The translations under genes and the position numbers were made by a program. Source: Pirellula sp. (GTDB lineage: Bacteria > Planctomycetota > Planctomycetia > Pirellulales > Pirellulaceae). From it: a stretch of 32,160 nucleotides of DNA. Below, piece after piece: positions 1-8,299 of the stretch; the first letter of the stretch is position 1; the number at the start of each line of letters is the position of its first letter. Location: positions 1-32,160 of the forward strand of contig JALOQW010000004.1 of NCBI GenBank assembly GCA_025459275.1, written 5' to 3'. The notes under the pieces were generated by a model. The model made no database searches, was not told the origin of the DNA, and was given only the letters and a program-made list of their open reading frames with translations.

Positions 1-576
1 CAGGTCGAGCGAGCACAGATTCCCGAATTGGTGGCGGAAGCTTTAAATGCGGTGCCCGATCTCTTCAAGGAAGCGCAAGGATCCCTGGCGCAACTCCAGA
101 GAACACTCAAAGGATTCGAAGAGTTCAGCGTACAACTGGAATCGCTTGGAAAAGAGTTTGATGGCGTAGGAGACAATGTCCGCTCCGCGATTAAGAATGC
201 GGATGAAGCCATTGCGAACATATCCGAGATCACGGAACCGATCAGCCAACGCAGCGACGAACTTGCTGAGAACCTGGTTCGCTCTATGGAGAACATCGAT
301 GCGCTTGTATCCGATCTTCGTATCTTTGCCCGAAGACTCAACAGCAGCAATGGAACCATCGCTCGGTTGGTGGATGACCCAACTCTGTATGGCAAAGTTA
401 CCGAAACTTTGGAAAGCATCCGCAATGTCTCAGGCAACGTCGAGATGCTCTCGCGTCGGTTGCAACCGATTCTTGACGATGTCCGAATCGCCACGGACAA
501 ACTGGCTCGCGACCCAGGACAAGTGGGCGTTCGCGGAGCATTAAGCGGCCGCCCCCTGGGTGCCGGACTCAAGTGA
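1..576 (+). CDS. MCE/MlaD-family protein, C-terminal part (5' truncated by window edge)
   Basis: The frame is open from base 1 to the TGA at 576, so the true start lies outside the window; a TTG at 28 exists but there is no reason to begin there. What is visible is a largely helical, coiled-coil-like tail with few aromatic residues, then a segment around NGTIARLVDDPTLYGK, and an end rich in Gly and Pro (GVRGALSGRPLGAGLK). The NGTI-x-x-L-x-DPxLY pattern and the long helical tail are characteristic of bacterial MCE (mammalian cell entry)/MlaD proteins, which sit in the inner membrane and face the periplasm as the substrate-binding part of lipid-transport ABC systems. The MCE domain, the N-terminal membrane helix and the partner ATPase and permease genes would lie upstream. 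The family call is by pattern recognition; the exact substrate cannot be told. Confidence 0.75.
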   Translation, partial: QVERAQIPELVAEALNAVPDLFKEAQGSLAQLQRTLKGFEEFSVQLESLGKEFDGVGDNVRSAIKNADEAIANISEITEPISQRSDELAENLVRSMENIDALVSDLRIFARRLNSSNGTIARLVDDPTLYGKVTETLESIRNVSGNVEMLSRRLQPILDDVRIATDKLARDPGQVGVRGALSGRPLGAGLK

Positions 577-668
577 GCCTTGATAAGCGGAACGGCGCCA
601 GCCGTCCGGTGGGTCGAGGACTCCATTTCACATTGGGTCCGGGTAAGCGCTACCTCTAAAAAAGGATA

Positions 669-688
669 TGCCGACGCATCGATCGGCA
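669..688. other. Short inverted repeat downstream of the MCE gene
   Basis: TGCCGA (669-674) and TCGGCA (683-688) form a perfect 6-bp dyad with an 8-nt centre, about 90 bp after the MCE gene stop. No T-tract follows, so a terminator role is only a guess. The rest of the 577-823 gap shows nothing I can name. Confidence 0.3.
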
Positions 689-823
689 CAACCCGCAGAA
701 CCGGTCCATTTTCACTCGGAATCGGTAACCCTTTCCCAGTCCTTCGATCGTGGAGGGTTCGAGACAACCTAGGGTTTCCAGTCGTGTCTCCGCGCCCCAG
801 TTGGATCTCTGCAATCGATTGCT

Positions 824-2047
824 ATGCATTCCGCAACCCACGCCATTCCGTTGATCGCTCCTCAGGCCGAGATCGCGAGCCCACCCAAGAAAGCGACCAG
901 TCGCGTTGCGTTGGATGCAAACAACGTCACTCACGACGATTCACCGGTGTGGAGATTTGGTTCGCATTGCGTTGAACTGGATGGCGTGCGAGGTATCGCG
1001 ATTCTCCTCGTGACACTGTACCGATTCATGAAAGAGTGGGACCCCTCGGCGCACTGGGGGTTGGCACTAGCGAAGAAATACTGCGACTTTGGTGAGCGAG
1101 GTGTGGATCTGTTCTTCGTCCTCTCCGGCTTTTTGATCACCGGTATTCTCCTTCAAACCAAGTCGTCTCCGGGTTACTTCAAGAACTTTATGGTGCGCCG
1201 CGCGCTCAGAATTTTTCCGCTCTACTTCTCAGCCCTGTTCATTTGCCTGTTCCTTCTGCCTGGTCTTATGGCAACGGAGGTGTTCAACCTGCCTCGATCG
1301 AATCAGGCGTACCTGTGGACCTATACTTCCAACATCTACATGGCATGGACGAATTCTTGGTGCTTTGGTCCACTGGATCACTTCTGGTCGTTGGCTGTCG
1401 AAGAGCATTTTTACCTCGTCTGGCCTGCCGTTGTTTTCTGCTTGAGTTCGAAAGCGTTACTGCGATTAACCATAGGGCTGGTCGTAGTCGTTGGTATCGT
1501 TCGAACAGCCTTTGCAATGCGTCCAGAGTTCGGGCTGGCGGTCGACTCGTTGACGTTGTTTCGCTGCGATGCCTTGGCGCTCGGAGCGATGCTAGCCGTC
1601 GTAATGAAGAATGGTCTTACCGTCGCATCGGTGAATCGTTTCGCTCAATGGACATTGCCCGTGTTGGCGCTCGCAGGATTGATGGTGGTTTTGTCCGGCA
1701 AGCGATGGATGGGTATCCCCCACACATTGTTCGGCTGCTTGTGGATGGTAGTGATGGCCATTGTGGTCACCCGCACACGTTCACATCGATTGAGTCAGTT
1801 GCTTCGCATACAGGGATTGCAATGGCTTGGAAAATACAGCTACGGCATGTACGTGATTCAATTGCCATTGGTGACTTTGCTGCCGATGGCGACCGTAGTC
1901 TCATGGTTGCAATGGGACGGACTCAACCCTCTGTTTTCTGGATTCGCCTATGTCGCAATCCTGATGGGCATGACATGTGCATTGGCGTTGGTCAGCTACC
2001 ACTGCCTTGAGAAGCCATTCCTCAACCTGAAAAAGTGGTTTGCTTAA
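824..2047 (+). CDS. Acyltransferase-3 family membrane O-acyltransferase (OafA/YrhL-like)
   Basis: A 407-residue multi-spanning membrane protein. Family hallmarks are in order: LDGVRGIAILLVTLY (about 53-67), DLFFVLSGFLITGIL (about 95-109), a basic RRALRIFPLYF stretch, SLAVEEHFYLVWP (about 189-201), and a late GKYSYGMYVIQLPL segment. Acyltransferase-3 enzymes acylate cell-surface sugars from the cytoplasmic or membrane face, using an acyl donor such as acetyl-CoA. Length fits the stand-alone type without a C-terminal SGNH domain. Oddly, the conserved His of the R-x10-H motif is Arg here, and the usual His of the late SYxLYLxH motif is Gln, so either the catalytic scheme is altered or this is a divergent subfamily. 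The ATG at 824 is chosen because the first membrane motif follows about 50 residues later; no clear ribosome-binding site is visible. It stands alone, converging with mobA. Confidence 0.85.
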   Translation: MHSATHAIPLIAPQAEIASPPKKATSRVALDANNVTHDDSPVWRFGSHCVELDGVRGIAILLVTLYRFMKEWDPSAHWGLALAKKYCDFGERGVDLFFVLSGFLITGILLQTKSSPGYFKNFMVRRALRIFPLYFSALFICLFLLPGLMATEVFNLPRSNQAYLWTYTSNIYMAWTNSWCFGPLDHFWSLAVEEHFYLVWPAVVFCLSSKALLRLTIGLVVVVGIVRTAFAMRPEFGLAVDSLTLFRCDALALGAMLAVVMKNGLTVASVNRFAQWTLPVLALAGLMVVLSGKRWMGIPHTLFGCLWMVVMAIVVTRTRSHRLSQLLRIQGLQWLGKYSYGMYVIQLPLVTLLPMATVVSWLQWDGLNPLFSGFAYVAILMGMTCALALVSYHCLEKPFLNLKKWFA

Positions 2048-2059
2048 CGACCATGTAGT

Positions 2060-2104
2060 GGAAGTTGCCAAACTTCCCGTGATCCAGGATCTTTGGCAAG
2101 ATCC
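2060..2104. terminator. Twin hairpins between convergent acyltransferase and mobA
   Basis: Two perfect 7-bp stems lie in the 73-bp gap between convergent genes: GGAAGTT/AACTTCC (2060-2066 and 2071-2077, loop GCCA) and GGATCTT/AAGATCC (2087-2093 and 2098-2104, loop TGGC). The loops are complementary to each other, and TTGCCAAA (2065-2072) can alternatively pair with TTTGGCAA (2092-2099). No U-tract is present. A two-way transcription end or mRNA 3'-end stabiliser is a reasonable inference, not shown. Confidence 0.4.
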
Positions 2105-2120
2105 ACACCATGTTACTGGT

Positions 2121-2714
2121 TCATGGAATGGTTCGGTTTGACCTGTGCCTACGAATCGCTTCCAGTTCTTCTGGCGTATTGAAGCTGGATGGGCGTTGCT
2201 CGGCTGGCCATTTCAGACGTTGAATGCTGTGCTCGACTTGTCGGTGAAGGTCCCTCAGCGATCGGCTTCCCTCGCGCCAGATGCGTTCTGCGAGTTCCAG
2301 CAGATGCGACGCATATAGGGCTGGAAAAGGAAGAAAGTCACTGGATTCGAAGGCAACGATGGAGGTCGACGGGAGGTTGATTCGCTTCTCCATCGCGAGC
2401 AACCATTCCCAATCATCAACCACAAGGTCGCAGTTCATGATCAAGCAGTAGGGCAGTTTACAACCCCTGCAATCCGATACCGAGGCAATCGTTCCAGCTA
2501 ACGGTCCAGCATCAGGAACGGGATCTGCGATGGTCGGCAACCCCAGGTCGGAGTAATCCGCGGGCGATTGCGAGACAACGGTCACGGTCCAATCACGCCG
2601 CTGTAGATGCAAGGCGAGTCTTTGAAGATTTGGAATGCCATCCACTTCGACTCGGGCCTTGTTGCTTCCGAAGCGTCGGCTTTGGCCCCCCGCGAGTAGA
2701 TACGCTCGCTTCAT
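2121..2714 (-). CDS. mobA: Molybdenum cofactor guanylyltransferase MobA
   Basis: A 197-residue protein that transfers GMP from GTP onto molybdopterin-Mo to give the guanine dinucleotide cofactor in the cytoplasm. The N-terminus has the nucleotidyltransferase signature LAGGQSRRFGSNKA (residues 7-20). It is followed by the pyrophosphorylase-like DPVPDAGPLAG (about 64-74) and NCDL (about 94-97), the acidic metal-binding position of the family. Length matches bacterial MobA (about 190-200). Its ATG overlaps the stop of the upstream 108-residue membrane protein by four bases (ATGA), so the two are translationally coupled. No other molybdenum-cofactor gene is in the window; the target molybdoenzyme must be elsewhere. 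The family call is firm from the glycine-rich loop; distinction from other small sugar nucleotidyltransferases rests on size and the NCDL context. Confidence 0.88.
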   Translation of the reverse strand: MKRAYLLAGGQSRRFGSNKARVEVDGIPNLQRLALHLQRRDWTVTVVSQSPADYSDLGLPTIADPVPDAGPLAGTIASVSDCRGCKLPYCLIMNCDLVVDDWEWLLAMEKRINLPSTSIVAFESSDFLPFPALYASHLLELAERIWREGSRSLRDLHRQVEHSIQRLKWPAEQRPSSFNTPEELEAIRRHRSNRTIP

Positions 2715-3037
2715 TTTGCGGCTGGCAGGTCACTATACAAGTCACCGGGCAGGTCAACCCCTGCGCCATCGGCGTGACTCTGAGGAAAGATCGCGCCAAC
2801 GACCATTAAGCACAGGCTACCGGTATGAAGCAACCAGCACGGCTCGTCGGCCAGGATGGTTCGCAAAGTGGCGGTCGCCACAACAAGCATCATGATGAAA
2901 TAGATCCGTTCGGCATTCGATCGCACGCGGGCGTCATCGCAAAGCCGGGCAATCCATAAGCTGAGGATCGACAAGGCCGGGACGATCCAAGGGAACCATG
3001 CAGCAAACGACTCAAACCAATAAGGTACGTAAGGCAT
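2711..3037 (-). CDS. Small membrane protein coupled to mobA, unknown function
   Basis: A 108-residue protein with three hydrophobic stretches: about residues 13-28 (AAWFPWIVPALSILSLW), 46-60 (IYFIMMLVVATATLR) and 68-84 (WLLHTGSLCLMVVGAIF). It ends in a short soluble tail rich in Asp, Gly and Pro. I do not recognise the family. The ATGA overlap with mobA argues that it is a real, co-translated gene rather than a chance frame, although a role in cofactor synthesis does not follow. The ATG at 3037 is the only good start. The 119-bp gap upstream (3038-3156), after the BatA gene, may hold its own promoter, but I see no convincing one. Confidence 0.6.
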   Translation of the reverse strand: MPYVPYWFESFAAWFPWIVPALSILSLWIARLCDDARVRSNAERIYFIMMLVVATATLRTILADEPCWLLHTGSLCLMVVGAIFPQSHADGAGVDLPGDLYSDLPAAK

Positions 3038-3156
3038 AGGCTTTAACCACGCATTCCATGCGGTTTTTCAGGCGCGAACCCTCGAAGAAAGGACGCGATT
3101 TCGGAGCCACCTTCCATGGTAGCCGTGGGTCATCATGCCGACTTTTCGAAACGAAA

Positions 3157-5223
3157 TCAAGAGCGATGTGTGGAAGGCAAAACGGGGCCCCGACGCAATC
3201 GCGGCAAACAAAGCAGTGCTTCGAGGATGAGTGCTGCCAGCATGAGAATCACGAACCATCGCCATATTTCTTGAATGATGCCGTTGCTTCTACCCTCCAC
3301 GCCGACTCTCGCCCAATTCAGCTCACCAAACATCGTCCCCAACGCCGACTCGTCGACGGTCGAAGACTCGTCTTCGCGGAGGCCGCGATCCAAAGCCACC
3401 AAAGACTTGTTGGAATCATAGATCCCAGCATGCATGGCGTACTCCGTCGTGGTCGCCGCTTCATCCCCTGCAATCAACAGGGAAGTCGCCTGGACCCAGT
3501 CGCGGTTTACCCCGGCCACTCCTTGCTTGATCGTGGCCGCCCGTCTGGCCCCGGCAGCCAACATTCGTTGGATGGCCACGTACAGCACCACGCCGTCCCC
3601 TGCCAGCGTGGAGTCGCGATCTGACGGAGTAGTGGCACAAATCACCATGGAGCCTGCCGTCTCTCTAGGCCCATCGTTTTCTAGAACCGCCAAGATCGGC
3701 TGCCCGTCAGCCATGCTTGCCAGAGCTGTAGCACGTCCGTCGAAGGCACAGAGCCGACGAATGCTCAATTGCCCTAAAGGCAAGGGGGCGCCGTTGAGTG
3801 TGTTGGCCAGAAGCTCTGAATCGTTTTGCCATTGAGAGATTCTCGTATTCGAGGCGGCGTCTTCGTCGACGCCCGTCGGAGTGCCTCTAGCGACTCCGCC
3901 GACATCCTTCCATTCCTTCCACTGAAAGCCAAAAGCCACGTTGTCGTTGGGGTTTTCAGGAGGGACCAACAGTACCTGGCCTCCGGAATGGACAAAGCTC
4001 TGAACGATCTCGAGCAAATCTCCTGTGGGGAGATCGTCGTTCCAGACGAGCAACGCAACTCCATCGAGTGGGACTGAAGGGAGCTGCGAAGGAGTAACGA
4101 GTTCAGATTCGCATCGAATCGTTTGTTGCGGAGCGATGCTCGCACACAATTCGATGGCGGCGACGAGGTCCGGTGTATTGCTGACAATTACGGTGCGCCG
4201 CAATGGAGGTTGTTCAAATGCAAAGTAACTGATGTCGTTGCTCGGATTCCCATCGCTAGGAATCTTGACCCATCCCCAACCTCGAATCCCCTCCGTTGCT
4301 GAACCGTCTACGGCGGGCAATGGCAATCGATAATCGTTGACCTGGGCTCCTGAAGCACTCGCATTGACATCCAGGGATGTCCGCGAGTTGCCGATGGCAA
4401 TCTCAACTGGGATCGAAACGGCATCGGATCCAGACGTCCGGTCGATGCGAAAACTGATGGAGAGTGTCGGCGTTTCCGAGTTATCGATGCATTGAGCGTT
4501 CGTGACACGAATACTGCGATCCTCCGTTCGATCGCTTGAAAGATCCAGCACGGAGAAGCGAATGTTTTGAGGGAGCGACTTGAATCCATCGCGAACCGCC
4601 GCCCATCTGCCATCTCGACTGCGCCAATCTGCTTCTCGCAGATCCGATCCGATCCAAACCACCGAGTTGCCGACCGGATTGTTCTTAGCGTATACCAGGG
4701 CTTGTTCCAATAATCCTGGAATATCGCTGGTCGCGCTCCAAGGAGTGCGAGGTACCGCTCGAAGCCATTGATTGAGTGAAGCAAACTCCTCGGGTTTACC
4801 GGTGGCTTCATCCAATTGAATGATGCGCTGGATTCCAAGTGTTTGGAAGGTAGAGGACAACTGATCGATGGCGGATTCGAGACGCGTTCGATTCGAATTG
4901 GGAAGTCGGTCCCCCATGCTTGGTGATCGATCCAAGATCACGATGGCCTGCGTTCCGGATTCTCCGTTGAGAAGTGCCATGATGCCGCTGGTCAATGGTC
5001 GTGCGGTGAATAGGACCAAGGCGAGTACGGCCAGGGTTCGCATGGCTAGTATGAGCCACTGCCTCAGCCGAGTGTAACCGCTGGACATGCGATTGGCTTC
5101 CAGCAAGAATCGCATCGCCGCCCAAGGAACCGTTTGGAAGCGACGTTGGTTCACCAAGTGGATGACAATCGGAATGGCTGCAAGCGGAAGAGCCAGCAGC
5201 ATCCATGGCTGCAGGAAACTCAT
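3157..5223 (-). CDS. BatA-domain von Willebrand factor A membrane protein
   Basis: A 688-residue inner-membrane protein. Residues 1-80 form the BatA N-terminal module (MSFLQPWMLLALPLAAIPIVIHL), with helices at about 5-23 and 57-73. A VWA domain follows, with the metal-binding DxSxS at D98, S100 and S102 (LDRSPSMGD). A long periplasmic region of mixed beta character comes next, then a last helix at about 655-675 (WFVILMLAALILEALL). Such proteins work with MoxR ATPases and DUF58 proteins in envelope-associated complexes whose targets are mostly unknown; the Bat (Bacteroides aerotolerance) set is the namesake. It overlaps the DUF58 gene upstream by four bases (ATGA). The plus-strand frames across it are mirror images without family signals. 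Confidence 0.87.
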   Translation of the reverse strand: MSFLQPWMLLALPLAAIPIVIHLVNQRRFQTVPWAAMRFLLEANRMSSGYTRLRQWLILAMRTLAVLALVLFTARPLTSGIMALLNGESGTQAIVILDRSPSMGDRLPNSNRTRLESAIDQLSSTFQTLGIQRIIQLDEATGKPEEFASLNQWLRAVPRTPWSATSDIPGLLEQALVYAKNNPVGNSVVWIGSDLREADWRSRDGRWAAVRDGFKSLPQNIRFSVLDLSSDRTEDRSIRVTNAQCIDNSETPTLSISFRIDRTSGSDAVSIPVEIAIGNSRTSLDVNASASGAQVNDYRLPLPAVDGSATEGIRGWGWVKIPSDGNPSNDISYFAFEQPPLRRTVIVSNTPDLVAAIELCASIAPQQTIRCESELVTPSQLPSVPLDGVALLVWNDDLPTGDLLEIVQSFVHSGGQVLLVPPENPNDNVAFGFQWKEWKDVGGVARGTPTGVDEDAASNTRISQWQNDSELLANTLNGAPLPLGQLSIRRLCAFDGRATALASMADGQPILAVLENDGPRETAGSMVICATTPSDRDSTLAGDGVVLYVAIQRMLAAGARRAATIKQGVAGVNRDWVQATSLLIAGDEAATTTEYAMHAGIYDSNKSLVALDRGLREDESSTVDESALGTMFGELNWARVGVEGRSNGIIQEIWRWFVILMLAALILEALLCLPRLRRGPVLPSTHRS

Positions 5224-6128
5224 CGCACACCTCGAGCTCGCGTTCGTCCAACGAGGAAGCGCATCATCGGATGTTCATAAGACTCGCTGGTCAAAACTCG
5301 GTGGTAATCCACCGCAGTCTCCAAGACGATCTTCTGCATCTCCTTCAAGTAGTTTTGAAGGGCGCGTTGATATCGATCCGCTATCTCGTTGGGTTCAACA
5401 AATAACGAAGTGTTTCCTTCCATGTCCACGAATCGTACCGGTCGTCCGAATGCGAAGTCGACTTCTTGCTGGTCCAGGAGATGAAATGCAGCCACGTCAT
5501 GCTTTCGGAATCGCAAGTGTTCCAGCGATCGTTTTAAGGCTGCAGGTTCGACAAAAAAATCAGAGATGATGACGACCAATGCGCGCTGACGAACGGTTTC
5601 AGCGAGTTCATCAAGTATCTCCGGTAGACGAGTTTCTCCTAAAGTATTTGCGTTTTCCAAGGTATCGAAAAGTACCTTCAGATGAGCAGCGCTGCGCCGA
5701 GGAGGGATGTTCTGCACAATCTGATGGGAAACCAGAGACAGACCGACCGCATCTCCTTGTTGGGCTGCGAGATAGCCTAGCGAAGCCGCGATGCGGCGAC
5801 CGTAATCGAGCTTGGTCAGCATCCCTTTGGATGCGAATCCCATGGAACCGCTGGTATCCAAGACAACGCAGCAGCGAAGGTTGGTGTCGGCTTCGAACTC
5901 TTTGACGTAGTATCGATCGGTCCGACCATAGGCTCGCCAATCCAGACGGCGTAGGTCGTCGCCCGGAACATACTTTCGGTACTCCGCGAACTCGACGCTC
6001 GAACCGCGGTGAGGCGACGCATGTCTGCCGGATACATTCCCTTGCATGGCATGCCTTGGATGCAATGGCACGGCAGCCAATCGAGACAGAATCTGCGGAT
6101 CGAGAAACGAACGCGAGACTTGAAACAT
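5220..6128 (-). CDS. DUF58 domain-containing protein (VWA-like fold)
   Basis: A 302-residue soluble protein. The DUF58 signature is seen as VEFAEYRKYVPGDDLRRLD followed by WRAYGRTDRYYVKEFE (together about residues 45-80), then a VWA-type metal site LDTSGSMG (D91, S93, S95). Family members sit beside a MoxR ATPase and BatA-type membrane proteins and probably link the ATPase to the membrane partners. The gene begins 3 bp after the moxR stop and overlaps the BatA gene start by four bases, so the three are one transcription and translation unit in the order moxR, DUF58, batA-like. There is no signal peptide or membrane helix. Length is normal for the family. Confidence 0.9.
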   Translation of the reverse strand: MFQVSRSFLDPQILSRLAAVPLHPRHAMQGNVSGRHASPHRGSSVEFAEYRKYVPGDDLRRLDWRAYGRTDRYYVKEFEADTNLRCCVVLDTSGSMGFASKGMLTKLDYGRRIAASLGYLAAQQGDAVGLSLVSHQIVQNIPPRRSAAHLKVLFDTLENANTLGETRLPEILDELAETVRQRALVVIISDFFVEPAALKRSLEHLRFRKHDVAAFHLLDQQEVDFAFGRPVRFVDMEGNTSLFVEPNEIADRYQRALQNYLKEMQKIVLETAVDYHRVLTSESYEHPMMRFLVGRTRARGVR

Positions 6129-6131
6129 GGC

Positions 6132-7154
6132 CTATTGCATCTCGTCGACCAGACGGGAAACGATCTGTTTGGCCGTGACCCCCTCAGCTTGTGCAGCAAA
6201 GGTCGTGATCAATCGATGGACCAACACGGGCCGTGCGACGTACTGGACGTCTTCAAGGCGAACCATATAGCTCCCTTGCAATGCCGCGCGGCTCTTGGCT
6301 CCAAGGATGAGGTTCTGGACAGCGCGGGGCCCAGCGCCCCAGGAGACGAACGGCTTGAGCCAATCCGGAGCGGTCGTTCCTTGCGGGCGCGTCTTACGCA
6401 CTAGCCGGGCAGCATACTCATAAATGTGATCCGGGACCGGAATACGTCGCACGAGCCGTTGGTAGCTCATGATCTCTTCGCCACTCAAGACGCCGGCCAG
6501 CCGAACCATGTCGTCCCCGGTGGTCGTGCGAGCGATTTGAATCTCTTCTTCTTCGTTGGGATAATCCAATTCGACCAGGAACATAAAGCGATCGAGCTGT
6601 GCTTCGGGCAACGGATACGTACCTTCCTGTTCCACCGGATTCTGGGTCGCGAGAACCATGAATGGCGACTCGAGTTCGAACGACTTCCCCAAGACCGTGA
6701 CTCGCTGTTCCTGCATGGCTTCGAGCAACGCAGCCTGTGTCTTCGGAGGGGCGCGATTGATCTCATCGGCGAGAATGATGTTTTCAAAAATCGGGCCTGG
6801 GATGAACTGGAATTCGCGTCTTCCTTCTGCTGTCTCCTGCAGGATATCGGTACCGGTGATGTCCATCGGCATCAGGTCAGGAGTGAATTGGATGCGATTA
6901 AAACCCAGGGACATCGTTTCCGCGATCTTGCTGACGAGCAGTGTCTTGGCCAGGCCAGGAACCCCCATCAGCAGCGCGTGTCGACGAGCGAACAAGCAAA
7001 TCGCGAGTTGCTCGATGACTTCTCGCTGACCGACAATGACCCTTCCTAACTCGCTGCACAATCGGGCATAGCTGCCGCGTAGCATATCGATGGCATGGAC
7101 ATCTTGATCGGATAACTGGGCGTTCGTTGCGCCGGTGGTGTTGGCAAGGCTCAT
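6132..7154 (-). CDS. MoxR-family AAA+ ATPase
   Basis: A 340-residue cytoplasmic ATPase. Walker A is GVPGLAKT (64-71), Walker B is IILADEI (126-132), followed by the MoxR-typical NRAPPKTQAALLEAMQE. Sensor 1 is LATQNPVEQEGTYPLPEAQLD (starting at about 168), and a C-terminal lid ends in a helix containing QIVSRLVDEM. MoxR proteins act as chaperone-like ATPases for VWA-protein partners, matching the DUF58 and BatA genes that follow at 3 bp and then a 4-bp overlap. The ATG at 7154 gives the usual length. A 75-bp gap separates it from the upstream 263-residue gene, so co-transcription with that gene is possible but not required. Confidence 0.95.
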   Translation of the reverse strand: MSLANTTGATNAQLSDQDVHAIDMLRGSYARLCSELGRVIVGQREVIEQLAICLFARRHALLMGVPGLAKTLLVSKIAETMSLGFNRIQFTPDLMPMDITGTDILQETAEGRREFQFIPGPIFENIILADEINRAPPKTQAALLEAMQEQRVTVLGKSFELESPFMVLATQNPVEQEGTYPLPEAQLDRFMFLVELDYPNEEEEIQIARTTTGDDMVRLAGVLSGEEIMSYQRLVRRIPVPDHIYEYAARLVRKTRPQGTTAPDWLKPFVSWGAGPRAVQNLILGAKSRAALQGSYMVRLEDVQYVARPVLVHRLITTFAAQAEGVTAKQIVSRLVDEMQ

Positions 7155-7229
7155 TCGATGAAGTAACGCAAAGTGAGATGGGTTAGTCGATGGATCGGTC
7201 GAAACGTCAGCAATTATTGTACTTCAAAC

Positions 7230-8021
7230 TCATTCCGACGTTTTCTTGCTGAGGGCTTGGTCGAGAAAACCCATCACAATCTTGCGGTAAACACGTTCCA
7301 ACAGCGGGTTGGATTCAATGATTTTCATGATCTTGTACAGCTGCGGTCCGGTTTCCGCGTCCAATTCGATTTCCGTCGTGATGCCATGGGCATCGATCAT
7401 GGTAGCGATGTACTGGTTCCTTCCGGCTGCATCCATTTCCTTTCGAACCCGATGGAATTGGGCCGTATCGATATCGAATGGGGGCGGATTGTCGTTGGGA
7501 TTCAGGTCCTCGGAAACGGGTTCGGTTCGACGTTGCCCCAAGAGTCCACCGAGAAAATCGGCCATCTCATCGATGTGCTCCGGCTTACTGGTCTCATTCA
7601 AGCGTCGACTGAGTCGCGACAGTTTATTTTCATTCTCTTGTTGAGAGCGATGTTGGCCATCGGTTACGCTCCGATCGATTTGACGTTGAACGAACGACGA
7701 CAGATCGCTGACCTTCGGATCGGGAAGCACATTTCGAGTCTTGCTGGCGTCGACGATATCGGCCCATCGTTCATCGATTTCTCCCGCATCCAGCTTGGTC
7801 ACATCGGCCGTAGTCGCATCGACATAGGTGGAAGGCGAATCCACCGATGCGGGCCCCCAGCGGCCATCGACTTGGATTTCTGAATTGGACGGCCCGACAG
7901 GCAAAGGGGTAGAGAGCATCCAAGACAAGGCGATTCCAGTCACCGTCACATGCAGGCCCACGGACAGGAACCAAGCCAATCGCCAAGGTCGTGAACGGAA
8001 TGGAATCGCGGTAGGAAACAT
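7230..8021 (-). CDS. Membrane-anchored protein upstream of moxR, unknown function
   Basis: A 263-residue protein with one N-terminal membrane helix at about residues 15-36 (AWFLSVGLHVTVTGIALSWML), preceded by basic residues. The anchor resembles TonB-like or signal-anchor segments with the bulk outside. The remainder is charged and largely disordered-looking, with stretches rich in Asp, Glu, Asn and Gln and a Pro-rich piece near 183-187 (NDNPPPFD). A more ordered C-terminal part with ITTEIELDAETGPQLYKIMKII follows, ending in a helical tail. I do not recognise the family. Its position 75 bp ahead of moxR on the same strand hints at a link with the MoxR/DUF58/BatA machinery; this is inference. 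The ATG at 8021 is preceded by a long non-coding region. Confidence 0.65.
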   Translation of the reverse strand: MFPTAIPFRSRPWRLAWFLSVGLHVTVTGIALSWMLSTPLPVGPSNSEIQVDGRWGPASVDSPSTYVDATTADVTKLDAGEIDERWADIVDASKTRNVLPDPKVSDLSSFVQRQIDRSVTDGQHRSQQENENKLSRLSRRLNETSKPEHIDEMADFLGGLLGQRRTEPVSEDLNPNDNPPPFDIDTAQFHRVRKEMDAAGRNQYIATMIDAHGITTEIELDAETGPQLYKIMKIIESNPLLERVYRKIVMGFLDQALSKKTSE

Positions 8022-8166
8022 GCACCCATTGTATCCAGAGCGTCGCCCTCGATCGAAATGTCCTCTTATCTATAACAGATCCGTTTGGCGAAGGCTCGGA
8101 GGACTATTCGTCGGTCTTTGGAGTGGATCCATCTTTCTCTTAGCCTCCCGCAGTTATTGACTTAAG

Positions 8167-8184
8167 TCGCTTAGCAGTAAGCGA
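8167..8184. terminator. Hairpin overlapping a palindrome, downstream of pyrC
   Basis: TCGCTTA (8167-8173), loop GCAG, TAAGCGA (8178-8184) is a perfect 7-bp stem, extendable by a G-T and an A-T pair. It overlaps the 10-bp palindrome GACTTAAGTC (8159-8168), so the two structures compete. There is no T-tract, so intrinsic termination is uncertain. Confidence 0.35.
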
Positions 8185-8299
8185 TTACAACTCGAAAACA
8201 CGCCGCGTGCATCCGTTTCTTTGAAAGAATGTTCCGGTTTTTTTTGTTTTCTGTGTGACGTTGCGGCGCCGAATACGCATTTGTTCTTGTACGGTTGTT

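Noticed and set aside
745-780. GGGTTCGAGACAACC resembling a tRNA T-arm
   Set aside because: The stem does not pair properly and no anticodon or acceptor arm can be found around it.
3058-3624. Long plus-strand frame opposite the BatA gene
   Set aside because: It mirrors a clear BatA/VWA gene and has no family features of its own.
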